A DNA stretch of 64,000 bases from Aequorivita todarodis. GTDB taxonomy: Bacteria > Bacteroidota > Bacteroidia > Flavobacteriales > Flavobacteriaceae. The notes below the pieces were generated by a model. It saw nothing but the letters and a program-made list of their open reading frames with translations, made no database searches and had not been told where the DNA came from. The stretch is from the NCBI RefSeq assembly GCF_028561335.1, contig NZ_JAQQTG010000018.1:1-64000 (forward strand). Reading direction: 5' to 3'. A program made the translations under genes and the position numbers. Below are positions 43,918-52,389 of the stretch, in pieces; within the stretch, counting starts at the first letter, position 1; each line of letters starts with the position of its first letter.

Positions 43918-46230
43918 ATGAGGCGGTGGATCATTGCTTTTCTTCTACTAATTCCGTTTCTGGCAAGCGCCCAGAATTTCGAGGACCGTTGGACGGGCTA
44001 TTTCTCCTATGTTTCTGTAAAAGACATTTCCCAAGGTGATAATAAAATTTTTGTGGGCGCTGAAAATGCTGTGTTTACTTATGATCTTTCCACGCAGCAG
44101 ATCAAAACCTTATCTACCGTTAATGGGCTTTCGGGCGAATTCATTACTACAGTTCATTACAGTGAAGCTTTTAAATTGTTGATTATTGGTTATGAAAATG
44201 GGCTGATGGAGATTGTGAAGGACGGCGAAGAAAACATCTTGAAAGTGGTTGATATTTTGGAAAAACAAACCATTCCACCAGATAGAAAACGCATCAACAA
44301 TTTCAACGAATACAATAACAAGCTTTATATTTCAACAAAATACGGCATCTCGGTCTATGATCTTTCGGCCTTGGAGTTTGGCGATACCTATTTTATAGGT
44401 GATGGCGGAAGCCAGATAGATATTGTGCAGACCACTGTGCAGGAACCCTACATTTTTGCGGCCAGTGCCAACAACGGTATGCGAAGGGCCATGGTGGCAG
44501 ATGATAATTTGATTGATTACCAAAACTGGACAACCATTATGGGCGGAGGGTACAGGGCGATGGAAAAGTTGGGCAATGAGCTTTATGCCTCCAATAGATC
44601 AAATACGATTTTACGTTTTACACCGCAGGGTAATACAACGGTGGTTCGAACTTTCAATTCACAAGTACAAAAATTCAGACTTGCGGCTAATCTATTGACT
44701 ATTACCACAAAAAATTCAATCCACGCCTATTCTGAAGGCTTTGTAGAACAATCTTCGGTAACGAATGTTTCAGGTTTTCAGCTCGATCTTCTTTCAGGGT
44801 ATAGCTTCGGAAATAATTTCTATCTGGGGACTTTGGAAGATGGGCTGTTGATTGTTCCTTTTGGCAGCACACAACCCACACAAATACTTCCGAACGGTCC
44901 CATAAAAAACAGTCCTTTTGCGCTGGATGCTTCGCCCGGTCAACTTTGGGTAAGCTTTGGGGAAGTAGATAGTGACTTTAACCCTTATCCGCTGTCCCGT
45001 TATGGTATTAGCCACCTAAAAGACACCCTCTGGAACAATATTCACTACGAGGATTTAAGTGCAGCAGTGGGCGGCGAGCCAACAGATTTGGTAAAAGTGA
45101 CCACTAATCCCCAAGAACCCAATGAAGTTTTTATGAGTTCGTTCCAAAAAGGACTCCTTAAAATTGTGGAAGAAACGCCCACTATTCTTTACGACGAAAC
45201 CAATAGTCCATTAGAAAGGGTAACGCTCACATTGCCAAATGGAAATCCCGCCGATGCCGGCATACGAATCTATGGGTCCCAATTTGACGGACAGGGCAAC
45301 CTGTGGTTTGTGCAGAGCAAGCTGGACGAAGGCCTTATTAAATTAACGCCGGGCGGACAGTTTCAAAAGGTTGATATTTCAAACATAATAACTCCTGTAA
45401 GTGAGTTGGCATTGACCAAATTGGCCATAAGTCGTGAAGGCAGTATCTTTTTCGGAACCTATAGCAACGGCGTAGTAGGGTATAACCCTCGGACAGATTC
45501 TTTCAATAGGCTCGGAAAAGGAGCGGGAGCTGGAAATTTGCCTTCCAGCGTGGTTAGGGCACTGGCTTTTGATGCCCAAAACAAACTTTGGATTGGTACC
45601 CTCCGCGGACTTCGCGTACTTTATAGCCCCGGCAGTTTTTTTGAGCAAGGTGAAACACCCGAATCAAGATCCATTATTATAGTTGAAAACGGGGTGCCCC
45701 AAGAACTTTTGTATGAACAATCCATCACAGATATTGAAGTGGATGGCTCCAATAATGTATGGATAGCCACGGCAACTTCTGGAGTATTTTATTTGACCAA
45801 CAATGGGCAGGAAACCCTGCTTCGCTTCACAAAAGACAACTCGCCATTGCCAACGAACAACGTACAGGATATATCCATTGACCCTTTCACGGGGGTTGTG
45901 TATTTCGCCACTACGCAAGGTCTTGTAGCTTACAGAGGAACCGCCACCGCACCCGGCGATAATCTTGACAATGTGCATGCGTTCCCCAACCCCGTTCGTC
46001 CCGGTTTTCATGGAAACGTAACTATAGATGGACTTACGGCTCGGGCAAACGTAAAGATAACCGACATTAACGGAAGCCTTGTTTTTGAGGAAACTTCACA
46101 AGGAGGAAGCGTTTTGTGGGATACCACAGCTTTTGGGAAATACAAAGTTAGATCGGGCGTTTATTTAGTGCTCGTTACCACAGATGATAATTTGGAAACC
46201 AAAGTCTCCAAAATAATGATTATCCGCTAA
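43918..46230 (+). CDS. porZ: T9SS protein PorZ
   Basis: A 770-residue secreted protein: signal peptide (MRRWIIAFLLLIPFLASAQ), two seven-bladed beta-propellers made of two-component-regulator-type repeats, and a C-terminal T9SS-like domain (VHAFPNPVRPGFHGNVTIDG ... GVYLVLVTT). PorZ is part of the cell-surface attachment complex that handles type IX cargo and A-LPS delivery in studied species. The opening FEDRWTGYFSYVSVKDIS is typical. It overlaps recO by one base (TAATG). Confidence 0.9.
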   Translation: MRRWIIAFLLLIPFLASAQNFEDRWTGYFSYVSVKDISQGDNKIFVGAENAVFTYDLSTQQIKTLSTVNGLSGEFITTVHYSEAFKLLIIGYENGLMEIVKDGEENILKVVDILEKQTIPPDRKRINNFNEYNNKLYISTKYGISVYDLSALEFGDTYFIGDGGSQIDIVQTTVQEPYIFAASANNGMRRAMVADDNLIDYQNWTTIMGGGYRAMEKLGNELYASNRSNTILRFTPQGNTTVVRTFNSQVQKFRLAANLLTITTKNSIHAYSEGFVEQSSVTNVSGFQLDLLSGYSFGNNFYLGTLEDGLLIVPFGSTQPTQILPNGPIKNSPFALDASPGQLWVSFGEVDSDFNPYPLSRYGISHLKDTLWNNIHYEDLSAAVGGEPTDLVKVTTNPQEPNEVFMSSFQKGLLKIVEETPTILYDETNSPLERVTLTLPNGNPADAGIRIYGSQFDGQGNLWFVQSKLDEGLIKLTPGGQFQKVDISNIITPVSELALTKLAISREGSIFFGTYSNGVVGYNPRTDSFNRLGKGAGAGNLPSSVVRALAFDAQNKLWIGTLRGLRVLYSPGSFFEQGETPESRSIIIVENGVPQELLYEQSITDIEVDGSNNVWIATATSGVFYLTNNGQETLLRFTKDNSPLPTNNVQDISIDPFTGVVYFATTQGLVAYRGTATAPGDNLDNVHAFPNPVRPGFHGNVTIDGLTARANVKITDINGSLVFEETSQGGSVLWDTTAFGKYKVRSGVYLVLVTTDDNLETKVSKIMIIR

Positions 46231-46949
46231 TGGTTGTCGCTACCAGAGCCATTGTTTTTTCCGCCCTAAAATATTCCGAAGCAGATTTAATTGTATGTTG
46301 TTACACAGCGGTTTCAGGAATAAAAAGTTACTTATTGCGCGGCATTCTTAAATCTAAAAAAGGAAAAGTGAAAGCATCCTACTTTCAGCCGCTCACCCAA
46401 CTGGAACTTATTGCAGAGCACAAAAATAAAGGAACACTTGAGTATATAAAGGAAGCAAAAGTTTGCTATCCCTTCCAAACCCTGCATACGGATATCGTAA
46501 AAACCGGCTTGGTCATGTTTTTATCCGAAATGCTGAAAAACTGCATCCGCGAAGAAGAGGCCAATGAGGAGCTTTATGGTTTTTTGGAACACGCTTTTCA
46601 GTGGCTTGACCAAACTGATGAAGTTGCCAATTTTCATATTTTCTTCTTGTTGCAATTAAGTATGCACTTGGGGTTTTATCCCGATGCTTCAAACATTGAC
46701 GAAGCATATTTCAACATTGTGGAAGGCAATTTTCAGGCCTTAAGCACAAGCAACTATTGTTTGGAAGGTCCGCAGATAGAAAATTTTAAAAAGTTCTTCA
46801 CCGTAAATATAGAAACATTACACACTGTAAAACTTTCCAAAAAAGCCCGTCAAAACCTATTGGAACTCATCTTGGCCTATTACAGTTTTCACGTGCAAGG
46901 CTATCAAAAGCCAAAATCGTTGGCGGTGCTGATGCAGTTGTTTTCATAA
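46230..46949 (+). CDS. recO: DNA repair protein RecO
   Basis: A 239-residue recombination mediator that helps load RecA with RecR. The N-terminal OB fold begins VVATRAIVFSALKYSEADLIV and runs to about residue 80; the rest is helical. The usual zinc-binding cysteines of many RecO proteins are not evident in the C-terminal part, as is common in Bacteroidota. Its ATG shares the last A of the porZ TAA, so translation is probably coupled. Confidence 0.92.
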   Translation: MVVATRAIVFSALKYSEADLIVCCYTAVSGIKSYLLRGILKSKKGKVKASYFQPLTQLELIAEHKNKGTLEYIKEAKVCYPFQTLHTDIVKTGLVMFLSEMLKNCIREEEANEELYGFLEHAFQWLDQTDEVANFHIFFLLQLSMHLGFYPDASNIDEAYFNIVEGNFQALSTSNYCLEGPQIENFKKFFTVNIETLHTVKLSKKARQNLLELILAYYSFHVQGYQKPKSLAVLMQLFS

Positions 46950-47042
46950 AAATCCTTCATTTAATATAAAATTGCACTAACGTAATGTTAAGGCAATAAA
47001 CCGTTTTCACGGCATTGAGTAATTTAGGGGAAAACTAATATT

Positions 47043-47594
47043 ATGAATACCAACAGACTTTCAAAAGCAATCGAGGACGTTTTAAACGAACAAGTAACAA
47101 AAGAAGCCAATGCGGCACAGATTTACCTTTCCTATGCCGTTTGGGCAGACAGCCAGGGTTATGCGGGCATTGCAAACCTCCTTTTCAGGCATTCTGGGGA
47201 AGAGCGCAACCATATGATGAAGGTGATAGAATATATTCAGGAACGCGGTGGAAAAGCCAAGATTTCGGCTTTGTCGGCTCCGCCAAAAGACCCAAAAAAC
47301 CTTCAGGAATGTTTCGAGAAAATATTTCAGCACGAAGTGGACAACACCACTGCAATCTATGAAATCGTAAACCTTTCACAAGAAGAAAAAGACTGGGCAA
47401 CGTGGAATTTTGGCCAATGGTTCGTAAAAGAACAGATCGAGGAAGAAACCTTGGTATTGGATCTTTTGGATAAACTTAAACTTGCCGGTGGCCCAAAAGC
47501 AAGCAGCGAATCGTTGCTCTATTTAGACAGCAAAATTGGGGACCAAGAGGACGATGCCGATCTGGCAAGAGATGCCGAGGTTGACAATCCATAA
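47043..47594 (+). CDS. ftnA: Ferritin
   Basis: A 183-residue non-heme ferritin storing iron in 24-mer shells. The ferroxidase ligands are Glu21, Glu54 and His57 (SGEERNHMMK), with further carboxylates in FQHEVDNT and the KEQIEEE stretch. The C-terminal 15 residues (IGDQEDDADLARDAEVDNP-like) are unusually acidic. It is monocistronic and convergent with the GNAT gene (10-bp gap). Confidence 0.92.
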   Translation: MNTNRLSKAIEDVLNEQVTKEANAAQIYLSYAVWADSQGYAGIANLLFRHSGEERNHMMKVIEYIQERGGKAKISALSAPPKDPKNLQECFEKIFQHEVDNTTAIYEIVNLSQEEKDWATWNFGQWFVKEQIEEETLVLDLLDKLKLAGGPKASSESLLYLDSKIGDQEDDADLARDAEVDNP

Positions 47595-47604
47595 ACCCCG
47601 AAAT

Positions 47605-48183
47605 TTAAAGCTGCAACTGCAAGTGTTCATAAACACTGTTGCCAAGTTGTTTTTTGCCCACAGTTACAAACCCCAATGCCGAATACAGTTTTTTGGCGCT
47701 GGGGTTTTTAAAATCTACCAAAAGGCCGATTTTTTTATGGCCTTCCTCTTTCGCTTTTGAATTTATGGCGAGCAGTAATTTGCTGCCGATTCCCTTTCCT
47801 TGGTGCTTCGGAAAAACGCTTAATGTGTCAATATAAAGCTCCCCTGTTAAGGTTTCGTTTTCGATTATCAAATCCTTTACGTTGTAGTTTTTGGCAATAT
47901 ATTCCAAAAATGGTTCGCGGTAAATAGGCAGCAACGCCCCGTCATAAGCTATTACGGAACCGGCGATTTCTCCATTTTCTTCCCAAACCAAACTGTTTTC
48001 AAAACTGTACTGGTTTTTCCTTTGCTGAAAAAAGTATTCAAAAAGTGGAATGGCATCAGCAGGATTTTTGGTATTGGCAAAAGTGCATGCCAAATCTTCC
48101 ATTGCCTGAATAATCAAGGGCGCAACTTGTTTGAAATCTTCGGGACGGGCGGGGCGGATGTTTGGTTTTAAGATAGAATTCAT
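47605..48183 (-). CDS. GNAT family N-acetyltransferase
   Basis: A 192-residue acetyltransferase. The acetyl-CoA site is VFPKHQGKGIGSKLL (Q/RxxGxG/A) and the C-terminal NPSAKKLYSALGF is the typical last motif. The N-terminus IRPARPEDFKQVAPLI is usual for the family. The substrate is unknown. It lies 28 bp downstream of the Cys-rich gene on the same strand and may be cotranscribed. Confidence 0.87.
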   Translation of the reverse strand: MNSILKPNIRPARPEDFKQVAPLIIQAMEDLACTFANTKNPADAIPLFEYFFQQRKNQYSFENSLVWEENGEIAGSVIAYDGALLPIYREPFLEYIAKNYNVKDLIIENETLTGELYIDTLSVFPKHQGKGIGSKLLLAINSKAKEEGHKKIGLLVDFKNPSAKKLYSALGFVTVGKKQLGNSVYEHLQLQL

Positions 48184-48211
48184 TCAACAAAAAAGAAAAG
48201 GTTGGGATATT

Positions 48212-48664
48212 TTACGCCATTACTTCCAACTCCAACGGTTCGGTGTCTTTTTGAAACAGCGGATAAAAATCCATTACATTTTTTATTCCATCTAAGGAGC
48301 ATAAAAGTGCTACGGCGGCGCATAAGCCATTAAAAAGTGTCTCTTTGGAAGTAGGGTTTTCTGGTTTCGCATTTCTGTGGTTCAAGGGCAGCGTGTAGCC
48401 ACAGCCTTTTAAAAATGAAGCTTCAATCTTTAGAAGTTCCGAAGGGGAATACCCGTGAAACCTGCGGCCCAAATTTTCATGCACAAGCCCAACATAGTTT
48501 AATCGCAACGAACCGTGGTCATCGCTGAGGTGCTTCCAGCTATCAGTATTGTTGCAAATATTGCCCACCGCACAATGGTTGCAGCACTCTGGATTTAAAG
48601 TATTGTTGTGGAAAGCCGTGTACAGTTTTTCCAATGCGGCATCCAGTCTGTTTGTGGTTTTCAT
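48212..48664 (-). CDS. Conserved hypothetical protein with cysteine cluster
   Basis: A 150-residue cytoplasmic protein of unknown function. The N-terminal third holds CCNHCAVGNIC (about 27-37) and a further Cys occurs in LKGCGYTLPL; a metal or redox site is possible. GLVHENLGRRFHGYSPSELL is strongly patterned. I recall similar flavobacterial proteins carrying a misleading Na+-translocating NADH-quinone reductase label; nothing here supports that function. Confidence 0.7.
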   Translation of the reverse strand: MKTTNRLDAALEKLYTAFHNNTLNPECCNHCAVGNICNNTDSWKHLSDDHGSLRLNYVGLVHENLGRRFHGYSPSELLKIEASFLKGCGYTLPLNHRNAKPENPTSKETLFNGLCAAVALLCSLDGIKNVMDFYPLFQKDTEPLELEVMA

Positions 48665-48870
48665 AGGAACTGTTTTTTTACATCTATGAAATTAATAAAT
48701 ATGGAGAAGAACACATATTGTTTTTTGGTTTTTTTGGCTTTTTGTAAAAAAGACCGACACGAATGATTATTTAATTTCACACCTGCCTATGCAATGTATA
48801 GCGTGACAAATAGGTAAAAAGAGAGTGATTATAAACAGGCTAGCACTTGGTTAATCAAAATTTTGTATTT

Positions 48871-48908
48871 ACAGCAAAATTACTGTACATTTACAGTAAA
48901 TATACTGT
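48871..48908 (+). promoter_or_regulatory. Operator-promoter of the toxin-antitoxin pair
   Basis: Four half-sites, ACAG(C) at 48871, ACTGT at 48882, ACAGT at 48893 and ACTGT at 48904, are spaced exactly 11 bp apart. The inner two form a perfect inverted repeat TTACTGTA-CATT-TACAGTAA (48880-48899). A -7-like TACATTTA (one base off consensus) lies within it. The layout fits binding by the antitoxin on one face of the helix and autorepression. Confidence 0.65.
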
Positions 48909-48909
48909 T

Positions 48910-49422
48910 ATGAGCATAAAAAAGAAAAATACTCCTTCTAAGACAAAAGCAATAGATCCGAAAAAGAGTATCCATAGAGCAAGAAATAGAGGGACTGAAA
49001 ACCCTAAATGGAGCATTGTCGTGGCAGCAGACAAATATACTTGGACCACAAAAATGGAGCGGGTAAACATTATTAGAAGGGGATTGCCATACGAATCAAT
49101 TGAAGTAATAAGCAATAGAACAAATTTACCTGTAAAACAAGTTTTAAATATACTCGGGGTAGCTCAGACCACATATAATAAAAAGAAGAGAGATAAAGAT
49201 TTACTAACGGGTAGGGATAGTGAAGTAGTGCTAGTTCTTACCGAATTACTCGATTTTGGATTGGAGGTTTTCAATAATGAAAAGGAGAAATTTCAACGCT
49301 GGCTAAAAAAACCAAATATTTCTCTTGGAGGTGCCACACCACAAAGTCTATTCGACTCATTGACTGGTATTCAAGAGGTTAGGAATAGCCTGAATAGACT
49401 TGAATATGGAAATATGGCCTGA
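48910..49422 (+). CDS. Xre/MbcA/ParS-type antitoxin
   Basis: A 170-residue antitoxin. The basic N-terminus (MSIKKKNTPSKTKAIDPKKS) and a helical DNA-binding region (LPVKQVLNILGVAQTTYNKK) precede the DUF2384 toxin-binding part (VVLVLTELLDFGLEVFNNEK and IQEVRNSLNRLEYG at the end). It should neutralise the adjacent RES toxin and repress its own promoter. The ATG at 48910 is chosen because the longer ORF from 48847 (TTG) runs through the operator. Its TGA overlaps the toxin ATG by one base. Confidence 0.88.
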   Translation: MSIKKKNTPSKTKAIDPKKSIHRARNRGTENPKWSIVVAADKYTWTTKMERVNIIRRGLPYESIEVISNRTNLPVKQVLNILGVAQTTYNKKKRDKDLLTGRDSEVVLVLTELLDFGLEVFNNEKEKFQRWLKKPNISLGGATPQSLFDSLTGIQEVRNSLNRLEYGNMA

Positions 49423-49895
49423 TGAGAGTATATAGAATTGAAAGAGAGAAATATTTAGAAACCACATTAAAAGGAGTGAGGGCATCGCTAACAGAAGGGT
49501 ATAGATGGAATAGTCTCAATACATATTTAGTTTATACAGCTGAATCGCGGGCGCTTGCAACTTTAGAAGTTGCTATCCATTTAGATTTAAGTGAAGATTT
49601 GCCTACAGACAGATATTATGTCGAGATTGACATCCCTGATGCCGTTGAAATTTTAGAATTAAGGAACGAAGACTTGCCAGATAATTGGAACATACAGCCT
49701 CCATCTCTTGAAACACAATACATAGGTGATGATTTTGTAAAAGATAATGAAGCAGCAGTTCTAAAAGTGCTAAGCAGTATTGTTCCCCCTGAATACAATT
49801 ACTTAATTAACCCCAACCATCCTGACGCGAGCAGGATTACTGTAGTTTCAAAAGAAAAATTAATTTTTGATAAAAGGTTTAAACAGGTAAAATAA
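49422..49895 (+). CDS. RES domain toxin
   Basis: A 157-residue RES family toxin. Studied members degrade NAD+ and so arrest growth. Arg28 (GYRWNS), Tyr38 (YLVYTAESRALA) and Glu49 (TLEVAIH) match the spacing of the catalytic Arg, Tyr and Glu of known RES toxins. The length and RVYRIEREKY start are typical. It is coupled to the antitoxin (TGATG). The pair and its spacers look more AT-rich than the flanking genes, which may mean horizontal acquisition; no integrase or direct repeats were found. Confidence 0.9.
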   Translation: MRVYRIEREKYLETTLKGVRASLTEGYRWNSLNTYLVYTAESRALATLEVAIHLDLSEDLPTDRYYVEIDIPDAVEILELRNEDLPDNWNIQPPSLETQYIGDDFVKDNEAAVLKVLSSIVPPEYNYLINPNHPDASRITVVSKEKLIFDKRFKQVK

Positions 49896-50061
49896 AGATA
49901 TTTACAATAAAAAGAGTTGACAGAGGAATGTATAAAAGGGACTATCTTAGAAAGTGTGTAACTTAATCCAGATATTCGTTGTTTTATTGCCTCCTTTTTC
50001 CGGTTCTATATTGTATTTTATTATTGGACAAAAAGGAGAAATTGAAAAAATGGCTGGGCAA

Positions 50062-51630
50062 CTATTCCACTCTCCCAAACTCCAAATCCTGAAAATCATA
50101 ACTAAAATCGGTCAAGGGCGAGATGGGGCTCATTTTAAAACCATCTGCTTTTCCTTCGGTATCCAAGCTAAAATTTACAAAGGCATCTGCCTTCAATGAA
50201 GCATCATTCCATCGTACCACGTATGTAGTTCCTTTATAAAAAGTCATCGTTCCCGTTAAATCTGGCGATTTTTCGGCTTTAAAATAAAGGCTTCCGTTTT
50301 GGTCGGTTATTGCAACATTGCCAAACCAAACATCGTTATAAGTTCCTGTGTAATCCGCCGGATTCGGTTTTGGCGCTTTGCTTTTTAGTTGCGCGGCAAT
50401 GGTTTTTTCCACTGCGGAAACAATGCTGTCTTCTTCCTTTTCGCCTGCCAATCTTCGGTCGTTGTATTGTTTAATCCTGTCTTCGCCTTTTATTCCGAAA
50501 TACCCATCTTTTATGGAATTTGTAATGGCGCTAAAAGCGGCACCACTTTGTTGGTTGGTAAGCACAATAATTCCCAAATCCATTTCTGGGAGAAGCGTCA
50601 CTTGACTAACAATGCCATTCAGTCCCCCCGTATGGGTAACCTGGAAATAACCATTCACATCACTTAAAAACCAACCCAAACCATAAGCCGAAAAGTGCGT
50701 ATTGTAGGGTCCTTTTCCACTTCTTATAATGGTTTGGGGCGTCCACATTTCGTTGTGCACTTTTTCACTGAAAAGGCTGTCCTTTCCTTTTTCGCCATAC
50801 TTTCCATCGTTCAGTTGCGCCCGTACCCAAGTGCTCATATCGTTTATGGAAGCAAAGATTCCACCCGCCGGCGTGGCGATTTGGGTAAAAGTATCTCCGG
50901 TCAATTCCAGTTTGCCATTTACGGGGGCGTGGCCGTCAATTCTATTATCGTCGGCTTTTATTTTTGGAATGGAAAGAAAGGAACGGTCCATTCCCAAAGG
51001 TTTAAAGAAGTTTTCTGAAATGTAATCGTCAAAAGATTTTCCGGAAATCCTTGAAACAACTTCGCCTGCAACTATATACAGCAAGTTATCATAATCAAAC
51101 TTACTTCGGAAGGAGGAAACGGGTTTCAGATACCGAAGGTTGTGGATCATTTCGGCCTTTGTGGTTGTATTTCCTGCTGGAAAGACCATCAAATCGCCCG
51201 CGCCCAGACCCAGTCCGCTGCGGTGGGTTACCAGATCGCGAACGGTGAATTCGCGCGTTACATAAGGATCGGAAAGTTGAAATTCTGGAATTATGTCTGT
51301 CACTTTTGTGTCCCAATTTAGCTTCCCTTGGTCAATAAGTTGCCCCAAAGCAGCCGTGGTAAAAGCTTTGGTGTTTGAGGCCACGCCAAAAAGGGTGTTC
51401 TCGTTCACCGGCGCATTTGTTTTTATGGAACGCACGCCGTAGGTGTTTTTATGGTAAACCTTGCCATCTTTCAAAACCGCAACCGCCATTCCGGGCACGT
51501 CAAAGGTTTTCATTGTTTTTTGCACCAAACTGTCAATCTGTGGACCGCTCAAAGCCTGGGCTTTTACTGTAAAATTGGAGGATAGGATTACAAAGGAAAG
51601 CAGTAGCGTTTTGGCAATAAAAGATCTCAT
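50062..51630 (-). CDS. Serine hydrolase (beta-lactamase class C-like) with DUF3471
   Basis: A 522-residue secreted or periplasmic serine hydrolase: signal peptide (FIAKTLLLSFVILSSNF through VKAQ), SxxK motif Ser85-Asn-Thr-Lys88 (FGVASNTKAF), the YxN-type motif in FDYDNLLY, and HTGG in QVTHTGGLNG. The C-terminal 110 residues form a DUF3471-like lipocalin-style domain (PADYTGTYNDVWFGNV). It is more likely a peptidase or esterase than a resistance beta-lactamase. It is monocistronic. Confidence 0.88.
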   Translation of the reverse strand: MRSFIAKTLLLSFVILSSNFTVKAQALSGPQIDSLVQKTMKTFDVPGMAVAVLKDGKVYHKNTYGVRSIKTNAPVNENTLFGVASNTKAFTTAALGQLIDQGKLNWDTKVTDIIPEFQLSDPYVTREFTVRDLVTHRSGLGLGAGDLMVFPAGNTTTKAEMIHNLRYLKPVSSFRSKFDYDNLLYIVAGEVVSRISGKSFDDYISENFFKPLGMDRSFLSIPKIKADDNRIDGHAPVNGKLELTGDTFTQIATPAGGIFASINDMSTWVRAQLNDGKYGEKGKDSLFSEKVHNEMWTPQTIIRSGKGPYNTHFSAYGLGWFLSDVNGYFQVTHTGGLNGIVSQVTLLPEMDLGIIVLTNQQSGAAFSAITNSIKDGYFGIKGEDRIKQYNDRRLAGEKEEDSIVSAVEKTIAAQLKSKAPKPNPADYTGTYNDVWFGNVAITDQNGSLYFKAEKSPDLTGTMTFYKGTTYVVRWNDASLKADAFVNFSLDTEGKADGFKMSPISPLTDFSYDFQDLEFGRVE

Positions 51631-51734
51631 ATACAGAATTTATAATTAGAGTTTAAAGGTATTGAATCTTTTTCTTAAATTTAGGATGGCCAATCGTTCC
51701 CCTGTAAAGATTGCAGCCCTAAAAATTGTTAGTT

Positions 51735-52361
51735 ATGACAGCAAAGGAATTTTGGGAAGATTTTAGAACCTACGAGGAGGATCTTCGGGCCAGTTCATTT
51801 TATGAAAATAAACAAAAATATTTTGAAACATTTTGCTATTTATGTGAGCGGATGGAAACGTATTGCCCCGGAGTGTTTGCAAAACTTATTGGCCCCGATT
51901 TTGAAGAAGCCAAGTACGAAGACACTATTCTTAGAATTTCGTGTGGCGGAGATAGGGATTTGCTGCTATATGTGAACCGTTTGTTGGATGCAGCTCCCAA
52001 GATAAAACATTGGGAGATCAGAGCTTTGGTTGAGGGTAAAATTAACACGGACCCAAAAATTTTATCAGAACCTTTCGATTTTGTAGAGTTCAGTATAAGG
52101 CCGAAGGATATCCAAATTGCGATTGACGGTTGGGATAAGGAAAAGGGTATTTTTGACCTATTGCTTCTTCTCCCTTTAAATCTTTCTGAAATTGGAGATG
52201 AAGATTTAGAAGATGCGTTTATAACTATTTTTGAGGAACTTTGGGGAGAATGCTTTGTAGCTGAAAAAGTAAATATGCTTTACTTTACCCACGTTGCCAC
52301 TCCCGAAAAAGTTTTTTTCGATTTGGATTTATTGGAAGTCTCCTTGAATCTTTTCGGATAG
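51735..52361 (+). CDS. Hypothetical protein, acidic
   Basis: A 208-residue acidic protein that I do not recognise. It opens MTAKEFWEDFRTYEEDLRAS, has DILRISCGGDRDLLLYV-like strand/helix alternation and a hydrophobic LLLLLPLNLSEIGDEDLE segment. There is no signal peptide. The overall style recalls small immunity-type or SMI1-like proteins, but no partner toxin is adjacent. The ATG at 51735 is used; the ORF start at 51726 is TTG. Confidence 0.65.
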   Translation: MTAKEFWEDFRTYEEDLRASSFYENKQKYFETFCYLCERMETYCPGVFAKLIGPDFEEAKYEDTILRISCGGDRDLLLYVNRLLDAAPKIKHWEIRALVEGKINTDPKILSEPFDFVEFSIRPKDIQIAIDGWDKEKGIFDLLLLLPLNLSEIGDEDLEDAFITIFEELWGECFVAEKVNMLYFTHVATPEKVFFDLDLLEVSLNLFG

Positions 52362-52389
52362 ATTAAAGAATTGCTTGGGACAAATACTG

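Noticed and set aside
43918-46230. Hybrid two-component sensor
   Set aside because: The propeller repeats resemble those of such sensors, but there is no kinase domain; the layout and T9SS-type end fit PorZ.
50062-51630. Antibiotic-resistance beta-lactamase
   Set aside because: The SxxK serine hydrolase with a DUF3471 tail resembles peptidase or esterase relatives; resistance is not supported.
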